Part shown: one piece after another, positions 1 to 6,764 of the stretch
How positions within the stretch are numbered: position 1 is the stretch's first letter
Layout: each line of letters starts with the position of its first letter
NCBI GenBank assembly: GCA_937892255.1
Contig: CALAUL010000029.1
Location: 1 to 17,108 of the forward strand
Reading direction: 5' to 3'
DNA: 17,108 bases
Origin: an uncultured Bacteroidales bacterium
GTDB lineage: Bacteria; Bacteroidota; Bacteroidia; Bacteroidales; Marinilabiliaceae
Made by a program: the position numbers and the translations under genes
Notes under the pieces: generated by a model
Seen by the model: only the letters and a program-made list of their open reading frames with translations
Told to the model about the DNA's origin: nothing
Database searches by the model: none

Positions 1-176
1 CTAAACGAAACCATTCGAAGACACGCCGCGACAAGCGCAGAACACACTACAAGGCTGTTGCTCCGACTCTCGGAACTTGCTCTAATTGTGGTGCTGCAAT
101 CAAGCTTCACACTGTATGTGGAGAATGCGGCTACTATCGTGGTAAACTCGCTGTAGAACCAGAAGAAATGGTTTAA
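1..176 (+). CDS. rpmF: 50S ribosomal protein L32 (partial, 5' end cut by window)
   Basis: Reading from base 3 the frame is open to TAA at 174-176 and gives 57 residues that match L32: a basic N-terminal half (KTRRDKRRTHYKAVAPTLG) followed by a four-cysteine zinc ribbon, CSNC then CGEC, and the motif GYYRGK. L32 is a small structural protein of the large ribosomal subunit. Family members usually begin MAHPKR; the two bases before the frame (ct) fit the end of a Pro codon, so only about four codons lie outside the window. The gene ends just before a strong terminator hairpin, so it is probably the last gene of its transcript. Identification is firm; the upstream promoter cannot be seen. Confidence 0.96.
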   Translation, partial: KRNHSKTRRDKRRTHYKAVAPTLGTCSNCGAAIKLHTVCGECGYYRGKLAVEPEEMV

Positions 177-196
177 AAAAAGAGTTTCTTTCGATG

Positions 197-239
197 TAGA
201 ATTTGCCCCTGCTGACGATGTCAGCAGGGGCAAATTCTA
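197..239 (+). terminator. Intrinsic terminator after rpmF
   Basis: Perfect 20-bp inverted repeat: arm 197-216 pairs with 220-239 around the 3-base loop GAT, with a GC-rich core GCCCCTGCTGAC. It begins 20 bases after the rpmF stop. No long T tract follows, but the stem is long and stable enough to end transcription on either strand. Confidence 0.85.
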
Positions 240-337
240 TATAGTCACAAAACGTCCTTCATCACCGACACAAACCGCTTCCTCCAATCTTACAATAAAT
301 TTTAGACAGCTTCTTAAATAGCTTCTAAATATTTTCA

Positions 338-345
338 TATATTTG
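338..345 (+). promoter_or_regulatory. Bacteroidetes-type -7 box upstream of the Nudix gene
   Basis: TATATTTG matches TAnnTTTG exactly. Transcription would start about 6-7 bases downstream, close to or at the ATG at 352, so the mRNA may be leaderless or nearly so. I see no clear TTTG -33 element 18-21 bases upstream. Confidence 0.6.
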
Positions 346-351
346 CACTCA

Positions 352-765
352 ATGAATAAGAAAGATGTGACATGCGCCATCATAATAAGAGATGGCAAAA
401 TATTAGTCGCTACACGTAGCGAATATGTTTCTAACAAAGGCTTATGGGAGTTTCCCGGAGGCAAGCCCAAACAGGGAGAATCGTTAGAGACATGCTTGGT
501 ACGTCGAGTCAAAGAAGAACTTAATCTTGACATTAAGATTATAGACTTCATTCCGTCTTACGAAGTGGTAGTCTCGGAAGAGAAAACCTTTGTCATGCAC
601 CCATTCATAACGGAAATAGAGGGTGGCAGCACCTCTCTTATCGACCACGAAAAAGCAGAATGGTTTCGTATTGACCAACTAATGAATATAGCTTGGCCTC
701 CTTCCGACACCCCCATAATAGACTTTCTTTTCAAACGTTATATTCAAACAGGCAAACTGTACTAA
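352..765 (+). CDS. Nudix (MutT-like) hydrolase with degenerate Nudix box
   Basis: A 137-residue protein of the size of MutT-type (d)NTP pyrophosphohydrolases, which remove oxidised or unwanted nucleotides. Seen: an N-terminal strand VTCAIIIRDGKILVATR, then WEFPGGKPKQGE, the start of the Nudix box (G37-x5-E43), and a C-terminal MutT-like segment AEWFRIDQL...IAWPPSD. The second half of the box reads R51-R52-V-K-E-E-L-N58-L where the consensus is REUxEExGU, so the first Glu after Arg is Arg and the Gly is Asn. The two adjacent glutamates E55-E56 remain. I chose ATG at 352 rather than TTG at 343 because the TTG lies inside the -7 promoter box. The family is clear; activity and substrate are uncertain because of the altered box. 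Confidence 0.85.
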   Translation: MNKKDVTCAIIIRDGKILVATRSEYVSNKGLWEFPGGKPKQGESLETCLVRRVKEELNLDIKIIDFIPSYEVVVSEEKTFVMHPFITEIEGGSTSLIDHEKAEWFRIDQLMNIAWPPSDTPIIDFLFKRYIQTGKLY

Positions 766-825
766 GTTCGTCCTGTCCGTATTTATACTAATCTATGAAC
801 CTTAATTATTAAATCGACCATACAG

Positions 826-2541
826 ATGAAAGTTTTTAAGAACATCGGCACTAAGATTGCCCTAATCCTTGCTACAATAGCAATCTCCGCCACTATCTAT
901 GGCTTTACAAGCCCCAAACGAGACTTCGAACTCATCAAACACCTCAATATACTACAAGCGATAATATCAGAGCTCGAAACATACTACGTAGAAGAGCCCG
1001 ATATCAAGAAGATGATGGAAGCTGCCATAAATGGCATGCTCGCTTCGCTTGACCCATATACCAACTACATACGCGAGGAGGATATGGACGACTTCAAATT
1101 CATGACGACGGGCGAATATGGTGGCGTCGGCTCCGTAATATCTCTGAGCGACACCTGCTATATCATGACACGCGAGATATACAAAGGCATGCCTGCCGAC
1201 AAAGCCGGTTTTCTTCCCGGTGACTACATAATAGAGATAAACGGCAAAGATGCAAAAGACATGAAAGTAAGCGATGTCAGCAACGAACTTCGCGGTCTGC
1301 CCGGAACAAATGCCAATGTAAAGATATGGCGCAGAGGTACAAACGAAATCAAAGACCTCATCGCCACTCGCGAAAAGATACAGATAAACCCCGTGACTTA
1401 CTACGGCATGATTAATAACGAAACAGGTTATATCGTACTCTCCAACTTCACTCAAGATTGTGCAGACGAAGTACAAAAAGCATTCTTGGACCTCAAGAAC
1501 AACCACAACGCAAAGAAAATGATATTGGACTTGCGCAACAACCCGGGAGGTCTTCTCGACGAAGCTCTCAACATCGTAAATATGTTCGTTCCAAAGTCAT
1601 CTATTCTACTATCTACAAAAGGCAGACTTAGTAGTTACGACAAGACATTCAGAGCACACAGAGACCCTATCGACACAGAAATGCCTCTGACAGTACTCAT
1701 CTCTCGTGGTTCAGCCTCTGCAAGCGAAATTGTAGCCGGAGCCCTTCAAGACCTTGACAGAGCCGTCATCATCGGTCAACGCTCGTTCGGCAAAGGACTC
1801 GTTCAAGGCACACGCGAAATAAGCTACAACAACGGATTGAAGCTTACTACAGCGAAATATTACACGCCTTCTGGCCGTTGTATACAAGCGTTAGATTACT
1901 CACATAGAGATAAAGATGGAGCCGTTGGCTACGTACCGGACTCTCTCATCACCGAGTTTAAGACACTTAACGGAAGAAGCGTCTTTGATGGCGGAGGCAT
2001 CTCTCCCGACATAATGATGCCATCGGAGACTATCGCCAACATAACATACTCTCTTGTACTAAACGATCTCATCTTCCGATATGCCGTTGATTACAGAGCA
2101 ACACACAAGAGCATTGCTTCGCCAAAAGAGTTCTCCCTCAGCAACGAAGAGTATGACGACTTCTGCGACTACGTCAAACAGCAAAAGAAATTCACATACA
2201 AAAGCCGTACCAATGAAGCTTTCAAGGTGTTGACCGAGGCCGCAACAAACGACAATTACTACGAACAAAACAAAGAGCTATTCGAAAAGCTTAAAACACA
2301 ATTAAAACCTGACTTAACCAAAGACCTCAAGACATCGAGAAAAGAGATACAATCTCTCATCGAACAAGAAATACTCACGTCATATTACTATCAAGCCGGA
2401 GCTTATCCTAACGCTCTGAAAACAGACGAAACAGTAAAAGAAGCGGTTGCGACACTTGACGACACGGCAAAATATAAAGGTCTGCTCGATGGTTCGGTTG
2501 CAAGTCATGCCGGAGACAAACGCAAAGCGAACAAAGAGTAA
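826..2541 (+). CDS. S41 family C-terminal processing peptidase (CtpA/Prc-like)
   Basis: 571 residues. Residues about 9-28 form a hydrophobic N-terminal segment (signal peptide or anchor), so the enzyme should act in the periplasm. About 96-180 is a PDZ domain (GEYGGVGSVISL...GMPADKAGFLPGDYIIEING) that binds C-termini of substrates. The serine protease core follows, with LDLRNNPGG at 235-242, GSASASE at 295-301 and SFGKG at 320-324. The Ser/Lys dyad is most likely S298 and K323, spaced 25 residues as in the family. A tail of about 170 residues lacks motifs I recognise and ends in a charged stretch. Such proteases trim or degrade envelope proteins at their C-termini. It starts 60 bases after the Nudix gene, with no promoter of its own visible, and is followed 21 bases later by the CPBP gene, so the three may be cotranscribed. 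Confidence 0.93.
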   Translation: MKVFKNIGTKIALILATIAISATIYGFTSPKRDFELIKHLNILQAIISELETYYVEEPDIKKMMEAAINGMLASLDPYTNYIREEDMDDFKFMTTGEYGGVGSVISLSDTCYIMTREIYKGMPADKAGFLPGDYIIEINGKDAKDMKVSDVSNELRGLPGTNANVKIWRRGTNEIKDLIATREKIQINPVTYYGMINNETGYIVLSNFTQDCADEVQKAFLDLKNNHNAKKMILDLRNNPGGLLDEALNIVNMFVPKSSILLSTKGRLSSYDKTFRAHRDPIDTEMPLTVLISRGSASASEIVAGALQDLDRAVIIGQRSFGKGLVQGTREISYNNGLKLTTAKYYTPSGRCIQALDYSHRDKDGAVGYVPDSLITEFKTLNGRSVFDGGGISPDIMMPSETIANITYSLVLNDLIFRYAVDYRATHKSIASPKEFSLSNEEYDDFCDYVKQQKKFTYKSRTNEAFKVLTEAATNDNYYEQNKELFEKLKTQLKPDLTKDLKTSRKEIQSLIEQEILTSYYYQAGAYPNALKTDETVKEAVATLDDTAKYKGLLDGSVASHAGDKRKANKE

Positions 2542-2562
2542 CACCGTCCGTCTTATAAGCGC

Positions 2563-3474
2563 ATGGGACTATTTCAGCAACAGAAGCCCGCTACAGCTCT
2601 GTCTATTGTTCTAATCAGTCTGATAGCATGTATGATGGCACAGATACCCATATCTGTTGCTATGGGGTTAGACATGACAAATCCGACTTATTGGGGAGCA
2701 ATAAACTTGCAAATAATATCTTCTCTTGTCATATTCGGTGGAGCAATACTCCTCTCAACCATACCAATGTATGGCAAATTCAGTCGCATTCAAGGCAATC
2801 GTCGCATCTCGATACTGACTATAATAGTTGCAATAACAACAATTCTCATTGCAGGCTATTTAACCGAATGGGGAGCATACTTCAACAAAATAGTCATTGA
2901 CTACTTCGGTATGCAAAGTTCGACGCAAACGCAACAAACGATAATCGAATTAGAATCATTGCTTATCGACATGTCTACACCTCAAGGAATAACAATGAGT
3001 ATCCTCGTTGTTGGGATACTGCCAGCAATATTGGAAGAAGCCTATTTCAGAGGCTTGTTGCAAAAGGGAATGTCGAAAGTGATAAACTACCGCAATACAC
3101 ATTTGCCGATATTGCTTACGGCGACATTATTCAGTCTCATTCATGGAGATATGACAATGTTTGTTCCGCGCCTAATATTGGGTATAGTATTGGGAACCAT
3201 CTACGCCCGCACACACAATCTGTGGGCATGCATAATTGCTCATGCGGCCAACAACATTGGCGTTCTTATCGCTATAGCTCTTTCCGGCATGACAACAATG
3301 GAGTTTCTTCAAAACCAAAAGATAGAGAATCCCGGACCTATTGCACCGATATTATCACTGTTTCTCGTCGTCTTCCTGCTGTCATATATACGAATGACAT
3401 GTCTAAACACACCAATCGAAAAAATATTTGAACGCATCAAATACCTCATCGAGAAGAAATACGGAGACGAGTAG
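2563..3474 (+). CDS. CPBP (CAAX/Abi) family intramembrane metalloprotease
   Basis: 303 residues, strongly hydrophobic with roughly seven or eight membrane segments. The CPBP signature is intact: E158-E159-x3-R163 (LEEAYFRG), F190-x3-H194 (FSLIHG) and H227-x3-N231 (HAANN), the metal-binding and catalytic residues of the Rce1-like fold. These enzymes cleave within or next to the inner membrane; bacterial substrates are mostly unknown. The start is 21 bases past the S41 protease stop, and two envelope proteases in one transcript suggest a shared role in envelope quality control, which is inference. The C-terminus ends with a short basic and acidic cytoplasmic tail. Confidence 0.9.
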   Translation: MGLFQQQKPATALSIVLISLIACMMAQIPISVAMGLDMTNPTYWGAINLQIISSLVIFGGAILLSTIPMYGKFSRIQGNRRISILTIIVAITTILIAGYLTEWGAYFNKIVIDYFGMQSSTQTQQTIIELESLLIDMSTPQGITMSILVVGILPAILEEAYFRGLLQKGMSKVINYRNTHLPILLTATLFSLIHGDMTMFVPRLILGIVLGTIYARTHNLWACIIAHAANNIGVLIAIALSGMTTMEFLQNQKIENPGPIAPILSLFLVVFLLSYIRMTCLNTPIEKIFERIKYLIEKKYGDE

Positions 3475-3540
3475 AGCTACCTTTACGACAACATCAGACG
3501 ATAAAAAAGCACGACGATTGCAAATTAACACAGAGAATTA

Positions 3541-3621
3541 TTAAAAAAAAGCAGTTTCTTACAAGAAAAGTTTGCAACTGCGTAAAAAATAGTAACTTTG
3601 TTGCGGTTAAAAAAAAGCAGT
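3541..3621 (+). repeat. 15-bp direct repeat flanking the fabH promoter
   Basis: TTAAAAAAAAGCAGT occurs exactly at 3541-3555 and again at 3607-3621, 66 bases apart. The first copy lies just upstream of the -33 element, the second begins at about the predicted transcription start. A shorter form, AAAAGCAGTA, recurs in the panC leader. Confidence 0.6.
3571..3600 (+). promoter_or_regulatory. Promoter of fabH
   Basis: -33 element TTTG at 3571-3574 and -7 box TAACTTTG at 3593-3600, separated by 18 bases, fit the Bacteroidetes primary sigma factor consensus. Predicted start near 3607 leaves a leader of about 37 bases. Confidence 0.75.
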
Positions 3622-3643
3622 AAACAAACACTATAATTATATT

Positions 3644-4639
3644 ATGACAAAGACGAATGCAGTTATCACGGGCATTGGAGCATATCTACCGGAATATCGA
3701 CTTACCAACGAAGAGTTGTCGAAAATGGTAGATACAAACGATGAATGGATAATGACTCGTGTAGGCATCAAAGAAAGACGCATCATGAAAGAGGAAGGCG
3801 AGGGAGCATCATATATGGGAGCCAAAGCCATTGAAAACCTCATCGAAAAGACAGGCTTAAACCGCGAAGAGATAGACCTCGTCATCTGTACAACAGTAAC
3901 ACCGGATGCACCTATCCCTTCTACAGCAGCTATCATCTGCGATAAGACGGATATACGCAATGCCATAGCATTTGATGTTAACGGAGCATGCTCAGGCTTC
4001 CTATACGGACTCGACCTTGCATCTCAATACATTCGATCGGGCGCAAAGAAGAAAGTCGTCCTTGTCAGCACTGAAAAAATGTCTGCCATAACAGACTGGA
4101 CAGACCGCACAACATGTGTACTCTTTGGCGATGCCGCTACAGCTGTACTCATCGAACCAACAGAAGAGGAGGTTGGTCTTCTCGATTCAGAACTACACAC
4201 TGATGGCTTTGGTCGACATTGGTTGAAGATACCTGCCGGGGGCAGCCAATACCCAGCCTCACACGAGACAGTTGACGCACGTCAACACTTTGTATACCAA
4301 GAGGGCAAACAAGTATTTAAATACGCCGTGACACGCATGGCAGATGCCACAGTAGAGATAATGAAGCGCAACGAGCTCACAGCCGACAACATCGCATGGC
4401 TCGTACCTCATCAAGCTAATTTGCGTATCATCTCAGCAACAGCAGAACGCATGGAGTTGCCAAAAGAGAAAGTGATGATCAACATCGAGAAATTCGGCAA
4501 CACAACATCTGTTACCATACCTCTCTGTCTCTACGAGTGGGAAAAGCAACTCAAGAAGGGAGACAACCTCGTATTTGCAGCATTTGGAGCAGGCTTCACA
4601 TGGGGCGCACTCTATGTAAAATGGGGATATAACTCATAG
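3644..4639 (+). CDS. fabH: 3-oxoacyl-[acyl-carrier-protein] synthase III (KAS III)
   Basis: 331 residues, the usual FabH length. It condenses acetyl-CoA (or another primer) with malonyl-ACP to start type II fatty acid synthesis in the cytosol. The catalytic triad is visible: C116 in DVNGACSGF, H256 in VPHQANLRI and N286 in EKFGNTTSV. N-terminal features ITGIGAYLPE and TNDEWIMTRVGIKERR are also typical. The gene has its own promoter, and is followed by a short hairpin and then by panC-panD. In some Bacteroidales fabH sits directly next to rpmF; here three other genes lie between them, which may reflect rearrangement or a second fabH copy elsewhere. Whether it prefers acetyl-CoA or branched primers cannot be read here. 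Confidence 0.96.
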   Translation: MTKTNAVITGIGAYLPEYRLTNEELSKMVDTNDEWIMTRVGIKERRIMKEEGEGASYMGAKAIENLIEKTGLNREEIDLVICTTVTPDAPIPSTAAIICDKTDIRNAIAFDVNGACSGFLYGLDLASQYIRSGAKKKVVLVSTEKMSAITDWTDRTTCVLFGDAATAVLIEPTEEEVGLLDSELHTDGFGRHWLKIPAGGSQYPASHETVDARQHFVYQEGKQVFKYAVTRMADATVEIMKRNELTADNIAWLVPHQANLRIISATAERMELPKEKVMINIEKFGNTTSVTIPLCLYEWEKQLKKGDNLVFAAFGAGFTWGALYVKWGYNS

Positions 4640-4666
4640 AAAAGGAACAATATAATTATACTCACA

Positions 4667-4694
4667 AGGGGCGTTTTCAAAAGAATTCGCCCCT
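4667..4694 (+). terminator. Probable terminator after fabH
   Basis: AGGGGCG at 4667-4673 pairs with CGCCCCT at 4688-4694 around a 14-base loop, 28 bases after the fabH stop. No long T run follows, so efficiency is uncertain, but the next gene has its own promoter. Confidence 0.55.
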
Positions 4695-4771
4695 CGTCAT
4701 TTCCGCAGTGTCAAAATCAACAAAAGATACTCGTAATAATATTTAAACTGCTTTTAATTATAGATTATTAA

Positions 4772-4803
4772 ATTGTTATTTGCACATTAAATACTTACCT
4801 TTG
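4772..4803 (+). promoter_or_regulatory. Promoter of panC-panD
   Basis: -33 element ATTG at 4772-4775 and -7 box TACCTTTG at 4796-4803, spaced 20 bases. Predicted start is near 4810, giving a leader of about 31 bases that contains AAAAGCAGTA, shared with the fabH leader. Confidence 0.7.
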
Positions 4804-4840
4804 TCGCAATTTTATATCTGAAAAGCAGTATCATAAAACG

Positions 4841-5689
4841 ATGAACGTCGTAACAACAATATCGGAGCTAAAAATTGCTGTTGCTGAAGCACGTAAGAGC
4901 AAAAAGCAAATAGGCTTGGTACCTACAATGGGAGCCTTGCATGAAGGACATTTGTCCCTTGTCGACAAAGCCTGTAAGGAGTGTGACTTTGTAGTTGTGA
5001 GCATCTTTGTAAACCCTACACAGTTCAACAACCCTGAAGACTTACGCACATATCCGCGCACATTGGAAGCGGACAAAAATCTATTAGAGAAATCGACTCA
5101 AGCCGATATAATTTTTGCACCCACAGTCGAAGAGATATATCCGGAGCCAGACACACGTGTTTTCGAATTTGGAGCAATAGCAGAAGTAATGGAAGGCAAA
5201 TACAGACCCGGACATTTCAACGGAGTAGCACAGATAGTAAGCAAGCTCTTCATGTTTGTAGAGCCTGACAAAGCATACTTCGGGGAAAAAGACTTCCAAC
5301 AGCTTGCTATAATACGCAAAATGACAGCAGACCTCAAGATGCCAATTGAAATAGTAGCATGTCCGATAGTCAGAGAACACGACGGATTAGCCAAAAGTTC
5401 TCGAAACACCCTACTAACAGCCGATTCACGCAAAGTAGCACCTCAGATATATGCAGCCCTGAAAGGCTCTAAACAAATCATGTCAGACCGCACACCCAAA
5501 GAGGTTGCTCAATGGGTTATCGGACAACTTAATTCCACACAAGGACTTGAAGTTGAATATTATGACATTGTTGACGGCAACACTCTCCAAACAATAACAA
5601 ACTGGAGCGACACCGACTATGCAGTAGGCTGCATAACAGTCTACGCAGGTAAAGTGAGATTGATAGACAATATAACTTATAAAGCATAG
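4841..5689 (+). CDS. panC: Pantothenate synthetase (pantoate--beta-alanine ligase)
   Basis: 282 residues, full length. It joins pantoate and beta-alanine with ATP, through a pantoyl-adenylate, to make pantothenate (vitamin B5) in the cytosol. Visible landmarks are PTMGALHEGH at 28-37 (the HIGH-like ATP-binding motif), VNPTQF at 57-62, the RPGHFNGVA pantoate-binding segment at 122-130, GEKDFQQ at 148-154 and the KSSRN version of the KMSKS-like loop at 185-189. It stops 7 bases before panD, so the two form an operon that makes beta-alanine and uses it immediately. panB is not in the window. Confidence 0.97.
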   Translation: MNVVTTISELKIAVAEARKSKKQIGLVPTMGALHEGHLSLVDKACKECDFVVVSIFVNPTQFNNPEDLRTYPRTLEADKNLLEKSTQADIIFAPTVEEIYPEPDTRVFEFGAIAEVMEGKYRPGHFNGVAQIVSKLFMFVEPDKAYFGEKDFQQLAIIRKMTADLKMPIEIVACPIVREHDGLAKSSRNTLLTADSRKVAPQIYAALKGSKQIMSDRTPKEVAQWVIGQLNSTQGLEVEYYDIVDGNTLQTITNWSDTDYAVGCITVYAGKVRLIDNITYKA

Positions 5690-5696
5690 ATAAGCC

Positions 5697-6047
5697 ATGA
5701 TGATTCATGTAGTTAAATCTAAACTTCATAACGTTCGAGTTACAGAGTCGGACTTAAACTATGTAGGCAGTGTCACTATCGACGAGGATTTGATGGACGC
5801 AGCCAACATCATTGAGAACGAGAAAGTACAGATTGTAAACAACAACAACGGCGAACGTTTTGAGACATATGTCATCAAAGGGGAAAGAGGTTCGGGTGTC
5901 ATCTGCCTCAATGGTGCAGCTGCTCGCAAAGTAGCCGTTGGCGACGTGGTGATTATAATTGCATACGCCATGATGGATATGGAAGAAGCTCGCAACTTTA
6001 AACCTCGCTTCGTATTTCCTGATACAACAACAAACAAATTGGTATAA
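5697..6047 (+). CDS. panD: Aspartate 1-decarboxylase precursor
   Basis: 116 residues. This pyruvoyl enzyme turns L-aspartate into beta-alanine, the substrate of PanC encoded just upstream. The precursor cleaves itself between G24 and S25 (YVGS) to form the pyruvoyl group. K9, Y22 and the Gly-Ser pair take the same numbers as in E. coli PanD if translation starts at the ATG at 5697; a second ATG follows at 5700 and cannot be excluded. GERFETYVIKGERGSG and LNGAAAR carry the other active-site residues. The C-terminus is about ten residues shorter than in E. coli. No clear terminator hairpin is seen before the tRNA promoter. Confidence 0.97.
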   Translation: MMIHVVKSKLHNVRVTESDLNYVGSVTIDEDLMDAANIIENEKVQIVNNNNGERFETYVIKGERGSGVICLNGAAARKVAVGDVVIIIAYAMMDMEEARNFKPRFVFPDTTTNKLV

Positions 6048-6146
6048 ACATCACCACCAAAAGTTATAAAAAATAATACCAAAACAAACGACCATAACAC
6101 AAAGGTGTATTATCAATAGAAAAACGATAGTTATTCGATAATAGTA

Positions 6147-6176
6147 TTGGCATTTGTCAAAAAATAATTACCTTTG
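6147..6176 (+). promoter_or_regulatory. Promoter of tRNA-Pro
   Basis: -33 element TTG at 6147-6149 and -7 box TACCTTTG at 6169-6176, 19 bases apart. The predicted start is about 6183, a few bases before the mature tRNA end. Confidence 0.7.
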
Positions 6177-6188
6177 TCATGCGAAAGA

Positions 6189-6264
6189 CGGGATGTAGCG
6201 CAGTTGGTAGCGCACTACGTTCGGGACGTAGGGGTCGGGCGTTCGAGTCGCCTCATCCCGACCA
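6189..6264 (+). tRNA. tRNA-Pro (anticodon CGG)
   Basis: The cloverleaf folds by eye. Acceptor stem CGGGATG pairs with CATCCCG, discriminator A, and CCA is encoded. The D arm contains GCGC-AGTTGGTA-GCGC, the anticodon stem CTACG/CGTAG encloses the loop TTCGGGA with anticodon CGG, and the T arm has GGGCG-TTCGAGT-CGCCT. It reads CCG proline codons. It is a single tRNA gene with its own promoter and a terminator directly behind it; no integrase or duplicated 3' end suggests use as an integration site. Confidence 0.96.
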
Positions 6265-6266
6265 GC

Positions 6267-6300
6267 AAAAGCAACAATCGGAAAAACGGTTGTCGCTTTT
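6267..6300 (+). terminator. Terminator after tRNA-Pro
   Basis: AAAAGCAACAATCG at 6267-6280 pairs with CGGTTGTCGCTTTT at 6287-6300 (one mismatch, one wobble) around GAAAAA, ending in a run of five T. Confidence 0.85.
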
Positions 6301-6342
6301 TATATTCGTTTGATTTTTGAATACACCTTCAAAAAACACAAA

Positions 6343-6380
6343 AAAAAAATCAGGAGAGCAAAAGCCGTCCTGATTTTTTT
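6343..6380 (-). terminator. Terminator of the efflux operon, probably bidirectional
   Basis: TCAGGA at 6350-6355 pairs with TCCTGA at 6368-6373, extended by A7 at 6343-6349 against T7 at 6374-6380. It lies 16 bases past the stop of the PII-like gene read on the minus strand. With T runs on both strands it should also stop transcription coming from the tRNA side. Confidence 0.8.
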
Positions 6381-6396
6381 ACATTCTATATTCCGA

Positions 6397-6690
6397 CTAA
6401 TACATCTGCTCTATATTCCAGACAAAGGCACGTATACCATTTTCTTCGTTGACCTTGTCGAGCTTCTCAACATACTTAAGTATCAACTCGACCATATCAT
6501 CTTCTACTACTGTGATGATAGAACTATTCATCTCAGGCCATGCGTGAGAACCCATACGAGGCTCTCCTCCCTTTGAACCAGCACCATGCACAAGTGGAAA
6601 CTTTGTAAAACCTGTGATACGCAACTGCTCAAAGATAAAATTCACACGCTCCGTCAACGCTTGGTTGAATATTATAAATACCGCTTTCAT
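6397..6690 (-). CDS. PII-like small protein of the RND efflux operon
   Basis: 97 residues. The layout resembles the PII/PII-like ferredoxin-fold: an opening strand MKAVFIIFNQAL, a helix, a central loop rich in Gly (residues 34-52, VHGAGSKGGEP...HAW) in the place of the PII T-loop, then SSIITVVEDDMVELILKYVEKLD, which looks like the strand-helix that follows the T-loop in GlnB, and a last strand GIRAFVWNIEQ. The exact PII nucleotide-binding signatures are not obvious and there is no uridylylated Tyr in the loop. It is the last gene of the TetR-OMF-adaptor-RND operon, 74 bases after the pump gene, with an inverted repeat between them. A role as sensor or modulator of the pump is inference; I recall similar small proteins beside RND pumps in other Bacteroidetes. 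Confidence 0.7.
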   Translation of the reverse strand: MKAVFIIFNQALTERVNFIFEQLRITGFTKFPLVHGAGSKGGEPRMGSHAWPEMNSSIITVVEDDMVELILKYVEKLDKVNEENGIRAFVWNIEQMY

Positions 6691-6707
6691 ATTCTACTCT
6701 TTTATAA

Positions 6708-6748
6708 AGTTTGCAAATCGTCCGACTATCTCAGACAACTTGCAAACT
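6708..6748 (-). repeat. Inverted repeat between the pump gene and the PII-like gene
   Basis: AGTTTGCAA at 6708-6716 and TTGCAAACT at 6740-6748 are perfect 9-bp arms separated by 23 bases, with a further 3-bp GTC/GAC pairing inside. It fills most of the 74-base gap. It could be an RNA hairpin that sets the relative expression of the last gene, an RNA processing site, or a protein-binding site. There is no T run, so it is not a standard terminator. Confidence 0.6.
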
Positions 6749-6764
6749 ATTTCATTGTACTACA

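Noticed and set aside
343..351. TTG start for the Nudix gene at 343
   Set aside because: The TTG is part of the TATATTTG -7 box, so it would lie upstream of the transcript start; ATG at 352 fits the family start better.
967..1506. 179-codon open frame on the minus strand
   Set aside because: Lies wholly antisense to the S41 protease PDZ/catalytic region; no start context or domain of its own.
6189..6300. tRNA-Pro 3' end as an integration site for a mobile element
   Set aside because: No integrase gene and no repeated tRNA 3' segment was seen within the window.
6310..6576. 88-codon plus-strand frame after the tRNA
   Set aside because: It runs through two terminator hairpins and is antisense to the PII-like gene.
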